Positions 36,310 through 48,500 of a stretch of DNA of 64,000 nt are shown here, in pieces. The stretch is from Atriophallophorus winterbourni (Eukaryota; Platyhelminthes; Trematoda; Plagiorchiida; Microphallidae): contig JACCGJ010005678.1 in NCBI GenBank assembly GCA_013407085.1, positions 1-64,000 on the forward strand, read 5' to 3'. The position numbers and the translations under genes are program-made. The number at the start of each line of letters is the position of its first letter. The first letter of the stretch is position 1. Below the pieces are notes generated by a model. It made no database searches and had not been told where the DNA came from. It saw nothing but the letters and a program-made list of their open reading frames with translations.

Positions 36310-36965
36310 TTGATATGTTAAGGATGAAAGTTCCAAATAAAACAAATTTGGGTGGCATAGAAAAACCTTTGACAAGCGGATCTTGAGTGTGGAATAATTA
36401 ATTCAAAGCACGGCAATCTGGTAACACGTGCATCATGTTCAAGTGGGTGATCCACTGTATGCTGAATGTTGAAATGCTGAAAAATACAACCCTTACACGA
36501 CGTATCGAGAAGGCAAATAGGTTCAAGGTCGAATTTCTTCAACCTTATGGAGTTTTGTATATTCCGGTCACTTGTTTGTAGCGCGGTTGAAACGCGTGGC
36601 AGCCACGCCGTGCCCTGTCGCATCCATACGCACCATGTTTTGAAGCCGTGCTCTAAAGTTAACTGGATATATATGGTAATTATCCTTGGGAGCATGTGAT
36701 TCGTAAAACTAGTCAAGATCCGTTCAAGCATTGCTAAACCGTAGCAATGTTTATTGTGTAACACAGAACGCTGCCCTCATGGCTTTGGCAATTTTCAGTA
36801 GATCGTACGCTAGTCCAGACTTCGATGTCATCCACAGATAGAATTATTTTGATCCGTACTATATCCGGCATATCGGTCACGTACAACGTGAAGAGAACTG
36901 ACAAAACAGTGAGCTTCGAGGTACGACACATTTAACTTCTATTTAGCTGGATATTGCCCCAACAA
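36310..36965 (-). mobile_element. CR1-like LINE relic, RT end and C-terminus
   Basis: The reverse strand encodes LSVLFTLYVTDMPDIVRIKI then LSVDDIEVWTSVRSTENCQ (FADD decayed to SVDD, about 36,830-36,850). After a frame change come LERILTSFTNHMLPRIITIY, RRFDLEP-like residues and CQRFFYATQICFIWNFHP. This follows LINE-A residue by residue (LERVFGSFTKPTVHRIINTY ... CRRYFYSVRVCFTWNSLP), so it is an old relative of the 1.7-5.6 kb element. Confidence 0.75.
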
Positions 36966-37384
36966 ACCTCGCCCTGATTACTATTCCAGTCAATAAATTA
37001 TGTGTGCAGGTGAATAATCGGCCCAAAAACGTCGAGGTGATTCGATATCTACAGCAGTATGCTGTGGTTGGAAAAGTAAAATCTTCAGACCGTTCTAAGT
37101 AACAAACCTGAATAAAGTATCTATTTTCCGCGACTCGACTCCGGTTAATGAGATTTATGCGAAGATTATTGAGGTAGAATTGTCGTGTCCCTAATCCATG
37201 TTGTCAGATTAAAAGAAACTAATTTTATTCAAAATGTTTCATAAGTTCTTCAGCTACAAATATTTAGGTAGTTTAGAGATCACTGGCAACAATGTGAGTG
37301 GTGTTTATTTGGGCACATGGGATTGGTTAATGCCTTTGTATATCGGAGTGAATTACCCACATTTCTAGTCAATAGACACATGGC
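36966..37384. other. no confident feature
   Basis: May contain a further, unreadable part of the LINE relic on the minus strand; nothing supportable. Confidence 0.3.
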
Positions 37385-37689
37385 TACAACTCAGCGTACG
37401 ACTGGTTTTTACGATGACTGGATTTCGTTTGAGTCCCTAAAAGATGGGTACTGATTACGAATACCGTAGACTTGCGATCTCAAATAAAACTTGATATAGA
37501 TTTCTAATGCTCAATTGCATATATTTTGATCACATACAACATGACCAATTCCGTACTGTTAGTACTCATAAAGTTTGGGCAGTCCTATCAGAATCGTCAT
37601 TTCATTGAACAGCGGAAAAACGATAAATAAGTTGTGCTTGAATGCCACTGTTTCCTATATTTCCATCAAATGCAAACTACGTAAACGGT

Positions 37690-37840
37690 TTCGCACTGTG
37701 TGCATTTATCTGGTAGCTACAATATGACCAGGATCCATATGCACTCGAAGCGTTGGAAGAATGGTAAACAATTTCCGATTGTATGCCTCTGTTGAATCAG
37801 GTTGACACGACCAACCTGATCAATCACATGTGCACACAAT
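37690..37840 (-). repeat. hammerhead-repeat unit in D copy 1
   Basis: Reverse complement of the 235-bp unit: GGTTGACACGACCAACC hairpin block (37,797-37,815), GAAGAATGGTAAACAA and the ribozyme region AAACGGTTTCGCACTGTGTGC (37,682-37,705). The core reads CAGATAA in place of CTGATGA; stem II still pairs (GTGC-like). Inactive. Confidence 0.65.
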
Positions 37841-38207
37841 CATTTGTAATGTGAAAACTAAATAATGTGCCCGTAGCGAAAATCAACTAAATTAATCTAT
37901 TTTTCAAAGCAATATATGATCACCAAAAGTAGTTGCTCAATAAATTCTATTCATATAAATAACTGTTAAGTAATTACCTGTTACGGCCTAATGATTTCGA
38001 TCAATTTGTTTATTTATAAATTCAAAATTTGGATTTTCGCATACATTTCATGTATTTGATCAAGATTCTAACCATCTGGTGAAGTTTAACGAAGGATGAA
38101 GTCATTGTAAACAGCCAACCACAAGTTGTGAAAAACATTTAGCTCACTGAATGAATTACAACATTTTGATAAACCAGTGAAGCTATACTGTAATAAACGA
38201 ATCCTGA

Positions 38208-38615
38208 ATGTTGTATGCCTCCGTCGGTCAATCATGTTTGCGACTCACAACCGAATGACGGTTTCATGCTAAGAAACCTTCCCTAATAACTAAAAACGTC
38301 GATTCAAAAGCCGCAGTCTGTCCCGCGGCTCTCACAGCGATAAAAATTACCATGAGGATCAGCATCAGCTACCCACTGGCAGCATGATCTGCGTTTAGCA
38401 GACAAAAGATGTATCTGTAATTGGTTATGCTGCTTTACACGGTGTGTCCAAAGTAAGTAGTAAAGCGCATATTTTTCTGAAGTGGTAGGGCCAATGTCGA
38501 ACGATTTCATATATGAGTTTTAAAGGCAATTGTACCGCATGTGCGGTCCGCCTGAAGTTTGTCTTCCTGAATTTAACTCATCATAGAGTAGATCTTTTGG
38601 ATCACGACCATTCAA
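38208..38615 (-). mobile_element. LINE-R 3' fragment in D copy 1
   Basis: The reverse strand reads MKSFDIGPTTSEKYALYYLL, HRVKQHNQLQIHLLSAKRRS and FYRCESRGTDC, following the C-terminus of LINE-R (MEALDIDPASWKELALDRSL ... QIQLLAVERRS ... YRCMRCERDC). It ends with the family 3' terminus at about 38,210 (TATGCCTCCGTCGGTC). Confidence 0.7.
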
Positions 38616-39189
38616 AGTGTCGTTTCAGAGGATGTGAGCATCACATAAGTTTGACCATTTTTCACAAATAAAACCTCATCAATTTCGTGGCTCGATAATC
38701 AGTACCATCTGATAAACATGTAAGGTTGATCACACTGAATGTAACAGCGTTGAAAGTTAGCTATTGAGAGCATTACATGTTTTCAACAAGTAACAAAATC
38801 AACTTTGATCAATTTGTCGCTTGAAATGTTGCACTGTCACACATTGAATGTTACAGCTGACCAATATCCTAAAACTTTATGGTCAACAAAATATCTAGCA
38901 GATTTGATAGAAAATCGCTTGATGATACATGAATAAGCATAAAAAACTGGGCATCAATTTTTTTAATAAAATAAGTAATCTGAGCTTCATATGAGAGAAA
39001 AGCAACGTGAACTTAAGATTGATGCGATATACGTGTTCAACTTCACGCTTACTATTGACCTTTGATGACAGTGCACAAAACGCACCATACAACTGAATGA
39101 CCTACAATACGGAGGTGAATCATTCTTCGGTTTTGTGCGGTTTGCACTTATTGATTAGAGACTATGAGACCAGGTTTCGATAAGGCTTG

Positions 39190-39695
39190 CAACCGCTGCA
39201 CATGTGAGTGAATTTTGGATAAGGTTGGTAGGATTAACCTGTTTAATCGCATATGTGGCAACATATATTGATTTGGTGATTTACAAATTGCTCATTTGCA
39301 TGCGATTCCATCACACACTCTGATTAGGTAGTGACAGTAAGATCTGGATCCGCATGCAATTAAAACAGTGGAAGAATGATAAACATTGCACGGTAGTAAT
39401 CTGTTATTGGTTGAGGTTGGTACGATCAAGCTGTTAAATAACGTCTGTCCAAACACATGTCGTTGGGTTTTGAATACATGAAAATAAATAACTATTCTTA
39501 TATGTATGCATTAACATCTTTCAAACACTCCACGAACGGTTTCGTGCTATTTGCATTCATCAAGTAGGGTCAATAACATCAGAATCCGCATGCGCTTGAA
39601 ACAATGCAGAATTCTAAAGCACTTGCGCGTTCAGGCCACTCTTGGATAAGATTGGTGCGAGCAGCTTGTTCAACTACGCGTGCCTAACCTAATCC
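39190..39695 (-). repeat. tandem hammerhead-repeat units in D copy 1
   Basis: Successive reversed units: GGATAAGGTTGG (39,217), ATCCGCATGCAATTAAAACAGTGG (39,348), GTTGAGGTTGGTACGATCAAGC (39,410), ATCCGCATGCGCTTGAAACA (39,583) and GGATAAGATTGGTGCGAGCA (39,643). Spacing is about 230-235 bp, so two to three units stand in tandem. One retains a recognisable ribozyme (next entry). Confidence 0.75.
39527..39569 (-). ncRNA. hammerhead ribozyme, decayed
   Basis: On the minus strand: CCCTAC (39,564-39,569), TTGATGA (39,557-39,563, C3 changed to T), a weakened stem II (ATGC...GCAC), GAAA (39,540-39,543), then CCGTTC and GTGG. Stem I keeps about four pairs. C3 is essential, so cleavage is not expected. 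Confidence 0.65.
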
Positions 39696-40019
39696 AACAG
39701 TGAAATACATAGGCAGCATGTTGACTTGATTGAATTTCTGAAATTAACTAGAAAAATCAAAAAGTTATGTCGAATATCCGTGATTGTAGGATGTTCGATC
39801 TCATTTGAATCTTCATGAAGCATAGAACTTCAGACTCAACGATGTTAAGGTCAATTTTAGGGACCTCAACCCGAAAACGGTATGTGAAACCTTTCGTGGT
39901 TTATTGTCAGATCACAGCGGCATCAGGTTAAACATTGTTTAAAATAATTCGCTACCGTGCCAAAGATTAATGATACAAATCTCATTGTCTGCACCTGATG
40001 AATTCAATCATCCTGAAAT

Positions 40020-40250
40020 CAGTTTTGTTGTGTAAGAGCACCACAATATATTGGTCGTTTTGGACGCCTCGAGCGCTTGGCCGGGAATCATTTTGTGATT
40101 CTGTATTTGAACATTTCGGTACATTTTAGCAACCAGATTTAACAGTGGTATACACGTATTACATTGTTTAACAGTTACCAATTTTTCGAGGGTCATTTGA
40201 CCTATTCTTACTGTCTCCACCCGATGACGGAAACAGCCAAAGCCCGCAGT
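40020..40250 (+). repeat. decayed hammerhead-repeat unit
   Basis: AACAGTGGTATACACGTATTAC, CTGTCTCCACCCGATGACGG, AAACAGCCAAAGCCCGCAG and TGG (ribozyme region about 40,214-40,252) align with the unit. Stem I CCAC/GTGG remains; the core has CCGATGA, and GAAA is altered. Confidence 0.55.
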
Positions 40251-40849
40251 GGTTAACAAAATAATGACAACGTTAGCAACAAAATATATTGGTCTACTAG
40301 AGACGTCCAGAGCGTTTCACTACAAATCAATTTGTTATTCGTTTTTGGAATATCGTGGTAATTTATTTAAACGCCTAACCTATTGCTGGTGTTGCCACTA
40401 GTATGTTGCTTTTCGACGAACAGTATCTAACTTTTATCAGTTTCCGCGATGGACTTCTGTTCACGAATTGGAATCCATGTTTTCAGTTTTCATAGGATAT
40501 TTTGATTAAAGTTCTATTTTGTCGTAACTTTCCTCAAGTAACAATTAGCGCACTTTTGGTAATCAGTATTAATCGGTGTTCGGTCAGTGACTATTTAGAG
40601 CGCCATTAATTATACAACCCTATCGATTTTTTTTGATAATTTCTGAGCAAGACTAGCTCTGTTCCATTTAGATATACAATGAAAAACAAAGACTACATAT
40701 TATATTTTTCCAACAGCGGTTACATAGTAAGTATTATCGTTCACATTTTCCTCACTCGTCATAAAAAACTTTTGGTATACATGTTGTGTTTGAGACTATT
40801 AAACGAGAGCTGCTCAAGATGGGGTTACAAATAGAATTCTTGTCTGCAG

Positions 40850-40995
40850 TTTATTCGTACAAACCTTATAGAACAACTTGGTTACCCTTCTTCTACTGTT
40901 ACCAGCGCATGTGATCCCTCATCCTACAGTCCCTACATGTTGAGTGCCGACAGCAAGAAACGGTTCGTGCGGTGTGTGTACGTGTGTGATGTGAA
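40850..40995 (+). repeat. decayed hammerhead-repeat unit
   Basis: GTTACCCTTCTTCTACTGTT, CAGTCCCTACATGTTGAGTG and CAGCAAGAAACGGTTCGTGC then GGTGTGTG (about 40,926-40,980). CCCTAC and GAAAC are kept; CTGATGA has become ATGTTGA. Confidence 0.6.
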
Positions 40996-40999
40996 GCAT

Positions 41000-42290
41000 G
41001 CAATTTAGCATTTTGTCCTGAAATTTTTACGTATGTACATGTTCAGCTCTACCCGAAACAGAACAGATATAACAGTGGCAATCTGAGATTCGTGCAATGT
41101 ATGCAACCTTCCCATGCATCTTTGATTAGGTTTTGTAATCTTCATGACAAAACGAAGATACAGAAATTTTGTACGAAATATATATATATATATATACACT
41201 TTCAAAAATCGTAGAATAATATTCTAATCTTGGCGGTTCAGTTAACTGGTATATAAACTGTGTTTATGTAATGTATGCAAACAATTATGATAGAAAATGA
41301 ACAATGATGTTGTTGACACTATTATAGTCAAATTTGCGTAGGTTTTACCACAAGGTTTCTCCAGGCAATTTGTATGATGGGATTGAGAAAAAACGTGCTC
41401 TCGACCGGTCACATTTGAGGCATTCTTAGCAGCATCGTTTGCGTGTTGAACAGGAGTAGATTTAGCAGTTGGCGATGAAACGGAGAGAATACATGTGGCT
41501 TGAAATTGATGCTGATCGACCGTTCACAGCACATATCCGCGATTGATGCGGGAGAACGTTTTCTTGCCGAATCGGACATTTATGTGATTTCAAAAGCACG
41601 AAATAGCATGTGATTTTCATGTATATCCATCTTCAAGATCAAGGGAAGGAGGCCAACATCATAAGTGGAAAGTCTTGCTTTTTGGAAAGTTATTAGCCTG
41701 TTAAAGCATAACATATATCTTGAGGACAAATAAGTAATTGTCAAATCGTTTGTTGACAAAAAACGTGATTATTTAAAAACGGGACTAGTTTGCACATGAC
41801 CGCTCAATAAGTTGAATCGGAGCGTAAGTGGTTGCCATTGCAATATAACTTTTGTTATGAACACAAAGTTTTAGATTAAAATTTTTTTTTGAGGTTTCTA
41901 CTTCTTTACAAGTTGATAAATAAATGCTTTCCAGACACCAATCGGAGGTGAATGTTCTCAAATGATGACAAATGTTTTAAACTATTAACGAGGTCGAACC
42001 TTATTTATGTCTACGGACTTCTGAAGAATGTTTAACAGCTTTAACTGGAGACTGCAAATTTCAAAGTTTGTTAATCAATTATGTTCTGTCTTAAAGGAGT
42101 CAAATTCTTATATACGCCACAACACGAATCACTGATTACATGTTGCTTAATCCCATTGAAAATGAAATTGCTCTATCTACATCCTGTGGTTTTCTCCAAT
42201 GATGTTGTGGTATAACCGGTTATTTTCTGTGATCACAATTATATGCAGTAGTTCTATAGAATATTCATATACCACGCAGAATGCTCGTTC
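41000..42290. other. no recognised feature apart from a short (TA)n
   Basis: A TATATA run lies at about 41,179-41,197. The remainder shows no assignable frame or repeat. Confidence 0.4.
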
Positions 42291-42584
42291 CCATTTTGCG
42301 TACACCTGGGTTTTACGATTGCTGGATTTCTTTTGAGTCCCTTAATGCTGTGTACTGATTACAGAACCCATAGGTTTGCGATATTAAACAAAAATTGGTT
42401 ATAGATTCAAATTGCTCAATTACGTTAATTTTCATCACAAACTACATGAGGTGTTTTACAATGTTTTCACTCATCATGTTGGGGCAGTAATATCGATATC
42501 TTCATGTCTTTAAACAGCTGAAATATGATATAAAACGTCATCTTGTATGCCACTGTTGCATGCAAATCCGTTGAACGCAAACCA

Positions 42585-42745
42585 CGCGACCGGATTAGTG
42601 CTATTTGCACTTATCAGGCATGGACAATAGGATCAGCATCCTCGTGTGCATGAAGCATTGTAAGAATGGTAAACAATTTGCGTGTCTTTAACACTGTTGG
42701 ATAATGTTGCCACGATCAAGATGTTCAATCACATGTGCCTACAAA
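42585..42745 (-). repeat. hammerhead-repeat unit in D copy 2
   Basis: Reverse complement of the unit. The ribozyme region is ACCGGATTAGTGCTATTTGC then ACTTATCAGGCATGG (42,592-42,627): core CTGATAA, stem II GTGC/GCAC intact with loop AAATA, GAAA changed to TAAT. Inactive. Confidence 0.65.
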
Positions 42746-43136
42746 TATTTTGATTCATAAAATTAAGACAGTTGATTCAAGCGAACTTCCACTAAAATAT
42801 TTTATTTTTAAAGTCAGTACTTGATCAGCTAAATTTATTGCTCATTAAATTGTGTTTATTTCATTCACTGCTCACTGATTACCTGTTAGGGCTTTAAGAA
42901 TTTGAGCATTTAGTCCTTAGTATGCGTACTTGTTCAAATGTTCACAATTTTTGATTTTTTAATACATCCAGTGTATTTAACCATGATTCTGACCGTCCTG
43001 TGGAGAAAAACGAAGGATGTAGCAATTGAAAACAGCTACCTACAAATTGTCCCAACGTTTTAGCTCACTAAACGAAAAACGACATTTAAAAACACTTGTG
43101 AGACAAGTTCGCATTGTACCAATTCAACCTCGTGAA

Positions 43137-43545
43137 TGTTGTTTGCCTCCGTCGTTCGATCATGTTCGCGCCTCACAACCAAAGGACGGTCTCATGCTAT
43201 GAAACATTTCCAAATGACTAAACACTTTGATTTAGCTGCGACAATCCATTCTGCAGCGCTTACAACGATGAAAAGTACAGGGTTGATCAGCATTTGTTGT
43301 CCTCTGGCGGCGTGATCTTCGTGATCGACAGACAAAATATGTATTTTCCAATTGATAATGATGTCTTACACAGTGTGTTGAAAGTGAGTGGTGAGGCACA
43401 CGTTTTTGTGAAGTCGTATGGCCTATGTCGAGCGACTTCATATCTGTTTTTAAAGACATTTTACCGCATGTGCGGTCCGCCTAAAGTTCGACCTTCTGAA
43501 TTCAACTCATCATCTAGCAGATCTTTCGGATCACGACCATTTGAA
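43137..43545 (-). mobile_element. LINE-R 3' fragment in D copy 2
   Basis: The reverse strand reads DMKSLDIGHTTSQKR, HCVRHHYQLENTYF and FHRCKRCRMDCRS, the same C-terminal stretch as at 38,208-38,615 and with the same 5' break, as expected if one insertion was later duplicated. Confidence 0.7.
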
Positions 43546-44134
43546 GTGTAATTTCGGAGATGTGAGCAACACATAACTTTGACCATTTTTCACAAGTAAA
43601 ATCTCATCAATTTCGTGGCTCGATGATCAGTACCATATGATAAACATGGAAAGTTGATCACCCTGAATGTTTCATCGTTCAGAGTTAGCTATTTAGAGCA
43701 ATACATGTTTTCAACAAGTAACAAAATCTACTTTGAACAATTTGTCGCGTGAAATGTTGCACTGTCACACATTCAATGTTACAGCTGAGGAATATCCTAA
43801 AACCTTTTATGAGCAACAAAATATCTAGCAGTTTTGATAGAAAATCGCTTAATGATACAAGAATGAGCATCCAAAATTAGACACCAATTTTTTTAATAAA
43901 ATAAGTAATTTGAGCTTCATATGAGAAAAAAGCAACGTGAACTCATGATTGATGCGATATACGTGTTCAACTTAACGCTTACTATTAACCTTTGAAGATG
44001 GCAGTGCACAAAACGCACCATACAACTGAATGACCTACAATACGGAGGTGAATCATTCTTCGTTTTTGTGCTTTATGCACTCATTGATTAGAGACTCTAG
44101 GACCCGGTTTCGATAAAGCTTGCTACCGCTACAC

Positions 44135-44645
44135 ATGTACGTCACTTTTGGATAAGGTTGGTACGATTAGGCTGTTCAATCGCATATTTTGCAACCTATG
44201 TAGATTTGGTTTGAAACCAATGCTGATTTACAAATTGCTTATTTGCGTGCGATTTCATCACACAAATTGACCAAGTGGGATCAGTAAGATCAGGATCCGC
44301 ATGCGATTGAAACAGCGAAAGAATAGTAAACATTTCACGGTGGTAATCTACTATTGCTTGAGGTTGGTACGATGGACCTATTCAATCACGTCTGTCACAA
44401 CTCATGTTGTTGGCCGTTTAAACAAATGGAAATAAATCACCCTTTTTATATGATTGCTTTTAAATCTTTCAGACACACCCAACAAACGGTTTCGTGGTGT
44501 TTGCACTCATTAGGTAGTGACAGTTTAATTAGAATACGCCTGCGCTTGAAACAGAGGAATAATTCAAATTAAGTTGCTCTTTTATGCTATTGTTGAATGA
44601 GTTTGTTGCTAGCTGCCTGTACAAACACGCGTACTCGAACTAATA
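44135..44645 (-). repeat. tandem hammerhead-repeat units in D copy 2
   Basis: Reversed units parallel to 39,190-39,695. The ribozyme region at 44,479-44,519 reads, on the minus strand, CACTACCTAATGAGTGC with loop AAACA and CCACGAAACCG: core CTAATGA (G5 to A), GAAA intact, stem II mostly intact. Inactive by the G5 change. Confidence 0.7.
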
Positions 44646-44874
44646 GCACAATGCCTTAAATGCGTAGCGTGTCGACTTGATCAAATGGAGAAAGATTGCA
44701 AAGTTATCAGTGATTGTAGAATATTCGATTTTTTTCGACTTTTCATAGAGCATATAGCTTTTGAATTTCTGACAACATGTACATGTTCTGGTAGCGAGTT
44801 TGGAGAATATGTTGTTTATATTTGTGACCACTCATCCGTGTTAAGCCCATTGAACTATTCACAAAGTTGATCAC

Positions 44875-45018
44875 GACGGTCCATAATGGAAGCACCGGCC
44901 TCGAGTTTCGCTCTTATTTGAGCTCATCAGCAGTGCATATCCTCCGCTCGTGTGGGGTTCGAACCCCGGCCACCATTGTAGTCCCATGCCTTAACGACCT
45001 GGGCTACCGTCAACCGTT
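44875..45018 (-). mobile_element. tRNA-like SINE carrying a hammerhead
   Basis: On the minus strand a Ser/Leu-tRNA-like head begins near 45,015: GTAGCCCAGGTCGTTAAGGC (A-box-like, about 45,007-44,988), then GGTTCGAACCC (B box within 44,954-44,967), followed after about 20 bases by a hammerhead motif. This is the layout of schistosome Sm-alpha-type elements: a pol III promoter head plus ribozyme. A 116-codon plus-strand frame across the region is not a gene. The 3' limit is uncertain. Confidence 0.75.
44892..44936 (-). ncRNA. hammerhead ribozyme of the SINE
   Basis: Minus strand: stem I GCACTG (44,931-44,936) pairs with CGGTGC (44,892-44,897); CTGATGA intact (44,924-44,930); stem II GCTC/GAGC with loop AAATAA; GAAA intact (44,906-44,909); stem III CTC/GAG is palindromic with no loop. 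The only departure is position 16.1, G instead of U (GGC where GUC is expected). Probably inactive or weak as it stands, but one change from consensus. Confidence 0.75.
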
Positions 45019-45159
45019 TGACCGATCGCAATTAAGCGTTTATGAACTGTTCTCCGGAATGGCATATTTGAGTAGCTTTGTTCTTCCGACCAGTTCAGAA
45101 GGAGCCAGCAACATCTGGTCGCCCAACCGAACAGATCTCCGTGTCAGGTCTTCGATGGG

Positions 45160-45580
45160 CTTGGCACGTATGAGAATATCATTGAGAATTGTATGTACAA
45201 TTCGATCGCAAGCGTGAAAATACTATTGTTGGCAGCAACATCTCTAGAAAAATAGACTTAAAATGTGAAGTTTCGCAGGGCTGATTTCTTGAACCTCTAC
45301 TGTTTTTAGTACATTTGAATGATGAAGTGAAGGATATTTGGTGTAACTCTATACTATATGTTGATTATAAAGAAATATGAAAACGTGCTTGGTCTTTTGA
45401 TGGCTGCAGGGCTTAACTACGGGATCTGTGCACCTTAGTTCGATCTATTACGGAACATTGCATTTACAAGAGCAAATTTCAAAAATTTACCTACATAATT
45501 TTCTCCAAAGACTGATACTGGTTGACCTCAGGTTTGAATCTATGATGTGCAAACACAAAACAATCCCCTAAAACAATTAC
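45160..45580 (+). mobile_element. CR1-like LINE RT relic
   Basis: Plus-strand pieces read VQFDRKRENTIVGSNIS, KCEVSQG*FLEPLLFLVHLN (the SGVPQGSVLGPLLF box), DEVKDIWCNSILYVDYKEI (catalytic FADD decayed to YVDY) and RDLCTLVRSITEHCIYKSKF. Motif order is right; several stops. Confidence 0.55.
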
Positions 45581-48500
45581 TAAATTTCGAGGACCTTACT
45601 CGAACACAAAAACATTCAGAGGCTCCAAGAATTCAGCATTATTCATTAGATATTTTCTTCATTATTCTGGATCAGAATTTCTTTCACGTAGTACATCTTG
45701 CCTGAAGAAATCATACACTCAGAATCAGTTGAGGTTTTTGCTTCAAAACTGGATGAGTGCATGACGAACCACGGGTTATGTGACCGTCCGTATTGATTTT
45801 TGAACTCTTTATACTTTTAATTGATATACCTAATAATCCTATGGTTATTGTTGAGCTTTCTTTTTTTTCAACCATAACACTTCCCATGTTCTGGGTGCTG
45901 AGTTCTCGAAACACTAGTTGCGAGTTCTGAGCCAACCAAGTCATTACTGAAATACGAGGCTGGCATCAGTTTTGGATACGTCATAAAGCATCAATGGTGA
46001 GATACGACTAGTTGACCCTGTGACAGATCTTGCTCTAACAGTAAGATCAAGTTTTAATTATTGAAACGAGCGTTCATATAATATGAACACTCTGTAGTAA
46101 CACGATGGCAGAAAACGCGTAAACTAAAACAGCGAACCCAATTAGCTCGGGTTTCCAAATCAGTCCACGACAATGGTTCGAGAAAGAATATTGTAGTAAA
46201 CATGAGGGGCAATATCAGCCACTATCAAGCGATATGCTATTCATCAAAATCGGTCAAACTGGCCTTGTGTGGTGAGGGCTTGTACCAATCCAGTTGCAAC
46301 ATACTGATTAACCAATTACTGCCAGTTTTTCACACCCGCGTGTGATGGCTTAGGATATTTCATAACCTGTGCAATTGATGAGGGTTTCGAAATAGTCCTG
46401 GACGAAGAATAGAGCTTTATTGGCGTACGGGAATTTGGGGCAGTCAAACTAATTTCGTTATGATTGATAAATGTGGAAATCATGGACGAAACATTCAAGC
46501 CAGGTTTAGATCGTTTATCGAAAGCCGAAAAATATTCAAGTAGGTTGTTTATTGATCTAGATAAGAAACAAAAGATTTACCGAAATTATCGTGTTTTTAT
46601 AATTCACAGTTTATTCATCATTATCACCATGGACAGCAATATACAGGTAGCAAATATCGACTGTTTAAGTATCATACCGCCATGATAGGTAAACATCATA
46701 AATTACGTGGAGGGGTTGAACCTAGACAAGATTAAACACAAACGAGTTATGATGATGGGCCTACATCTCGTTGCTTTCTCGCGTTGCTTTTCGTTAAGTC
46801 ATGCTAAGGTGGTCATTCACAAATTTTGAAGATGTGATGTGCATTTGAGATTTGTGCGAATCACGAGCTTTCGGAAGAATACACAACATCACCAACCGGA
46901 ACAACACAATAGGAGCAAAACGCGCGATGTTGCAATCATTCAGGTTTCAGATTACATGAGAACCGTTCTAGCCTCATGATCCGCAAAACTATGATAAGAT
47001 AGTCAGTGGCTATCAAATGGCATCCTTGTGAGAACATGAACTGAACCAGATGGTTTAAAATCGGTTGTCAAACCAGATCGACGTGACAGCTGAGACAGAT
47101 AGTTCAGCTTGGTGTTGTGGTTTGCCCATATAACATAGGCGTGCATTTTTGTTCATTTATCATGTGGGGAATATATGAAAATTGACCAATCAACTTTATG
47201 TTGTGCTTTAATACTCCTGGATGAACGCGATTTAGAGCAAACATTGCAAAAATATATTTTTGTTTTTATCAGAATTTTATTCCGCTAGGATGAACAATCA
47301 GAAATTATTTTCTTCTTTACGATCGGAAGGAACATTCTATGTTTACAATTAAGTTCGTATCGTGTAGAAAGAGAACTATTAAGGAACTAGCTCAAGTAGA
47401 CAAAAATGCAGCTTTAGGAATGTGTCACTGTGCTTCCTTCACTTTTGTGCGGCTGACTACACGGGGGGATTAGCCAGATTCATTTATGTTTCGAATCGCG
47501 TTTGCTCTTGAAAGTTGATTGGAGGCGTCTTTTACCCGACGAGTTCACGGACAACAAAAAGTTTCGTGATCATAGACTCTGTCATTCGAAGAACGTGGCG
47601 GAACCAGCGAAGTCTTTACTGTTGGGTGCGAACGGGAATTTTCGGAACGGCAGCATATGATACCGGTTAGTATATAGTAAACCCAAGTTTAAACTAAAGC
47701 ACCAATGGTCGAACACCTCTAGTGAACGCGGTGACTACTTCTAACAACCATAAAGCAGTACAGGGTGTGCCACTGCTAGATAAACAAGTATGTTAGTTTG
47801 GATACTGACACCTGGGTGGCGATTCCACTGCAAGTCACATCACACGCACTATCAAACCTGACCATTGTTGAATGCACACTTATAATTATCTTGCTGATAA
47901 AACACTTGATAAAATCGAAGCATAACCTTTTCCATATATCTCATCAAGTCTTTACAATGTCTACAAGCATGAAAACGATATTGCATCTGATTAATATCAA
48001 GTAAACGGAGAACGTGATAATTTTCAAGCTCATTCAGTAGATTTACTTCACGGCTAATTTAATGAAAAATCACGTGGTAATCGTTTTAGGACGCATACGT
48101 CCAGCTATCTCAGTTTTTCTTAAGTTGATTGCCCGTGTCAATTAGATGGGCTAAATTTGACGTCAGCTTGCTCTATTTTGCCTTCTGTTACCAAAGTCTT
48201 CTAACCTTGCCAATTCTAAGCGATCAGTGATTTTTATCCGACAGAGGCATCTTGCACGTATAATCCATTGTCCTTAGGGTGCGTGTTGCGTGTTGCAACA
48301 CTGTTCATTAATGTTCAATGTAAAATAGACTGAAAGCCATTTTGTCGCAAATACCCATTTATGTGCAACCCAACTGATGAGACCGATTACACGAGAGTGA
48401 CTAGTGCTGTTTTTAACTTATATTTCTAGAAGGTTTCGAACGATAATGGATTGAAACGCGGTCCAAAATCGAAACTAATTAATGAATCGGGTTGTGTTTG

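Larger units (their letters stand above)
37385..39830. repeat. duplicated segment D, copy 1
   Basis: Matches 42,295-44,765 along its length in the same order and orientation. Similarity varies; the part 38,660-39,140 against 43,570-44,060 is about 90% identical by eye, with long exact runs. It contains hammerhead-repeat units on the minus strand and the same LINE-R 3' fragment as copy 2, so those insertions came before the duplication. Confidence 0.8.
42295..44765. repeat. duplicated segment D, copy 2
   Basis: Second copy of segment D (see 37,385-39,830). It begins near GGTTTTACGATTGCTGGATTTC (42,309) and ends within GTGATTGTAGAATATTCGAT (44,710). The two copies are about 4.9 kb apart in direct orientation, with unrelated sequence between them. 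Confidence 0.8.

Noticed and set aside
44867..45217. 116-codon plus-strand frame as a possible gene
   Set aside because: It reads across the tRNA-like SINE and its hammerhead in antisense; no domain, and the SINE explains the sequence.
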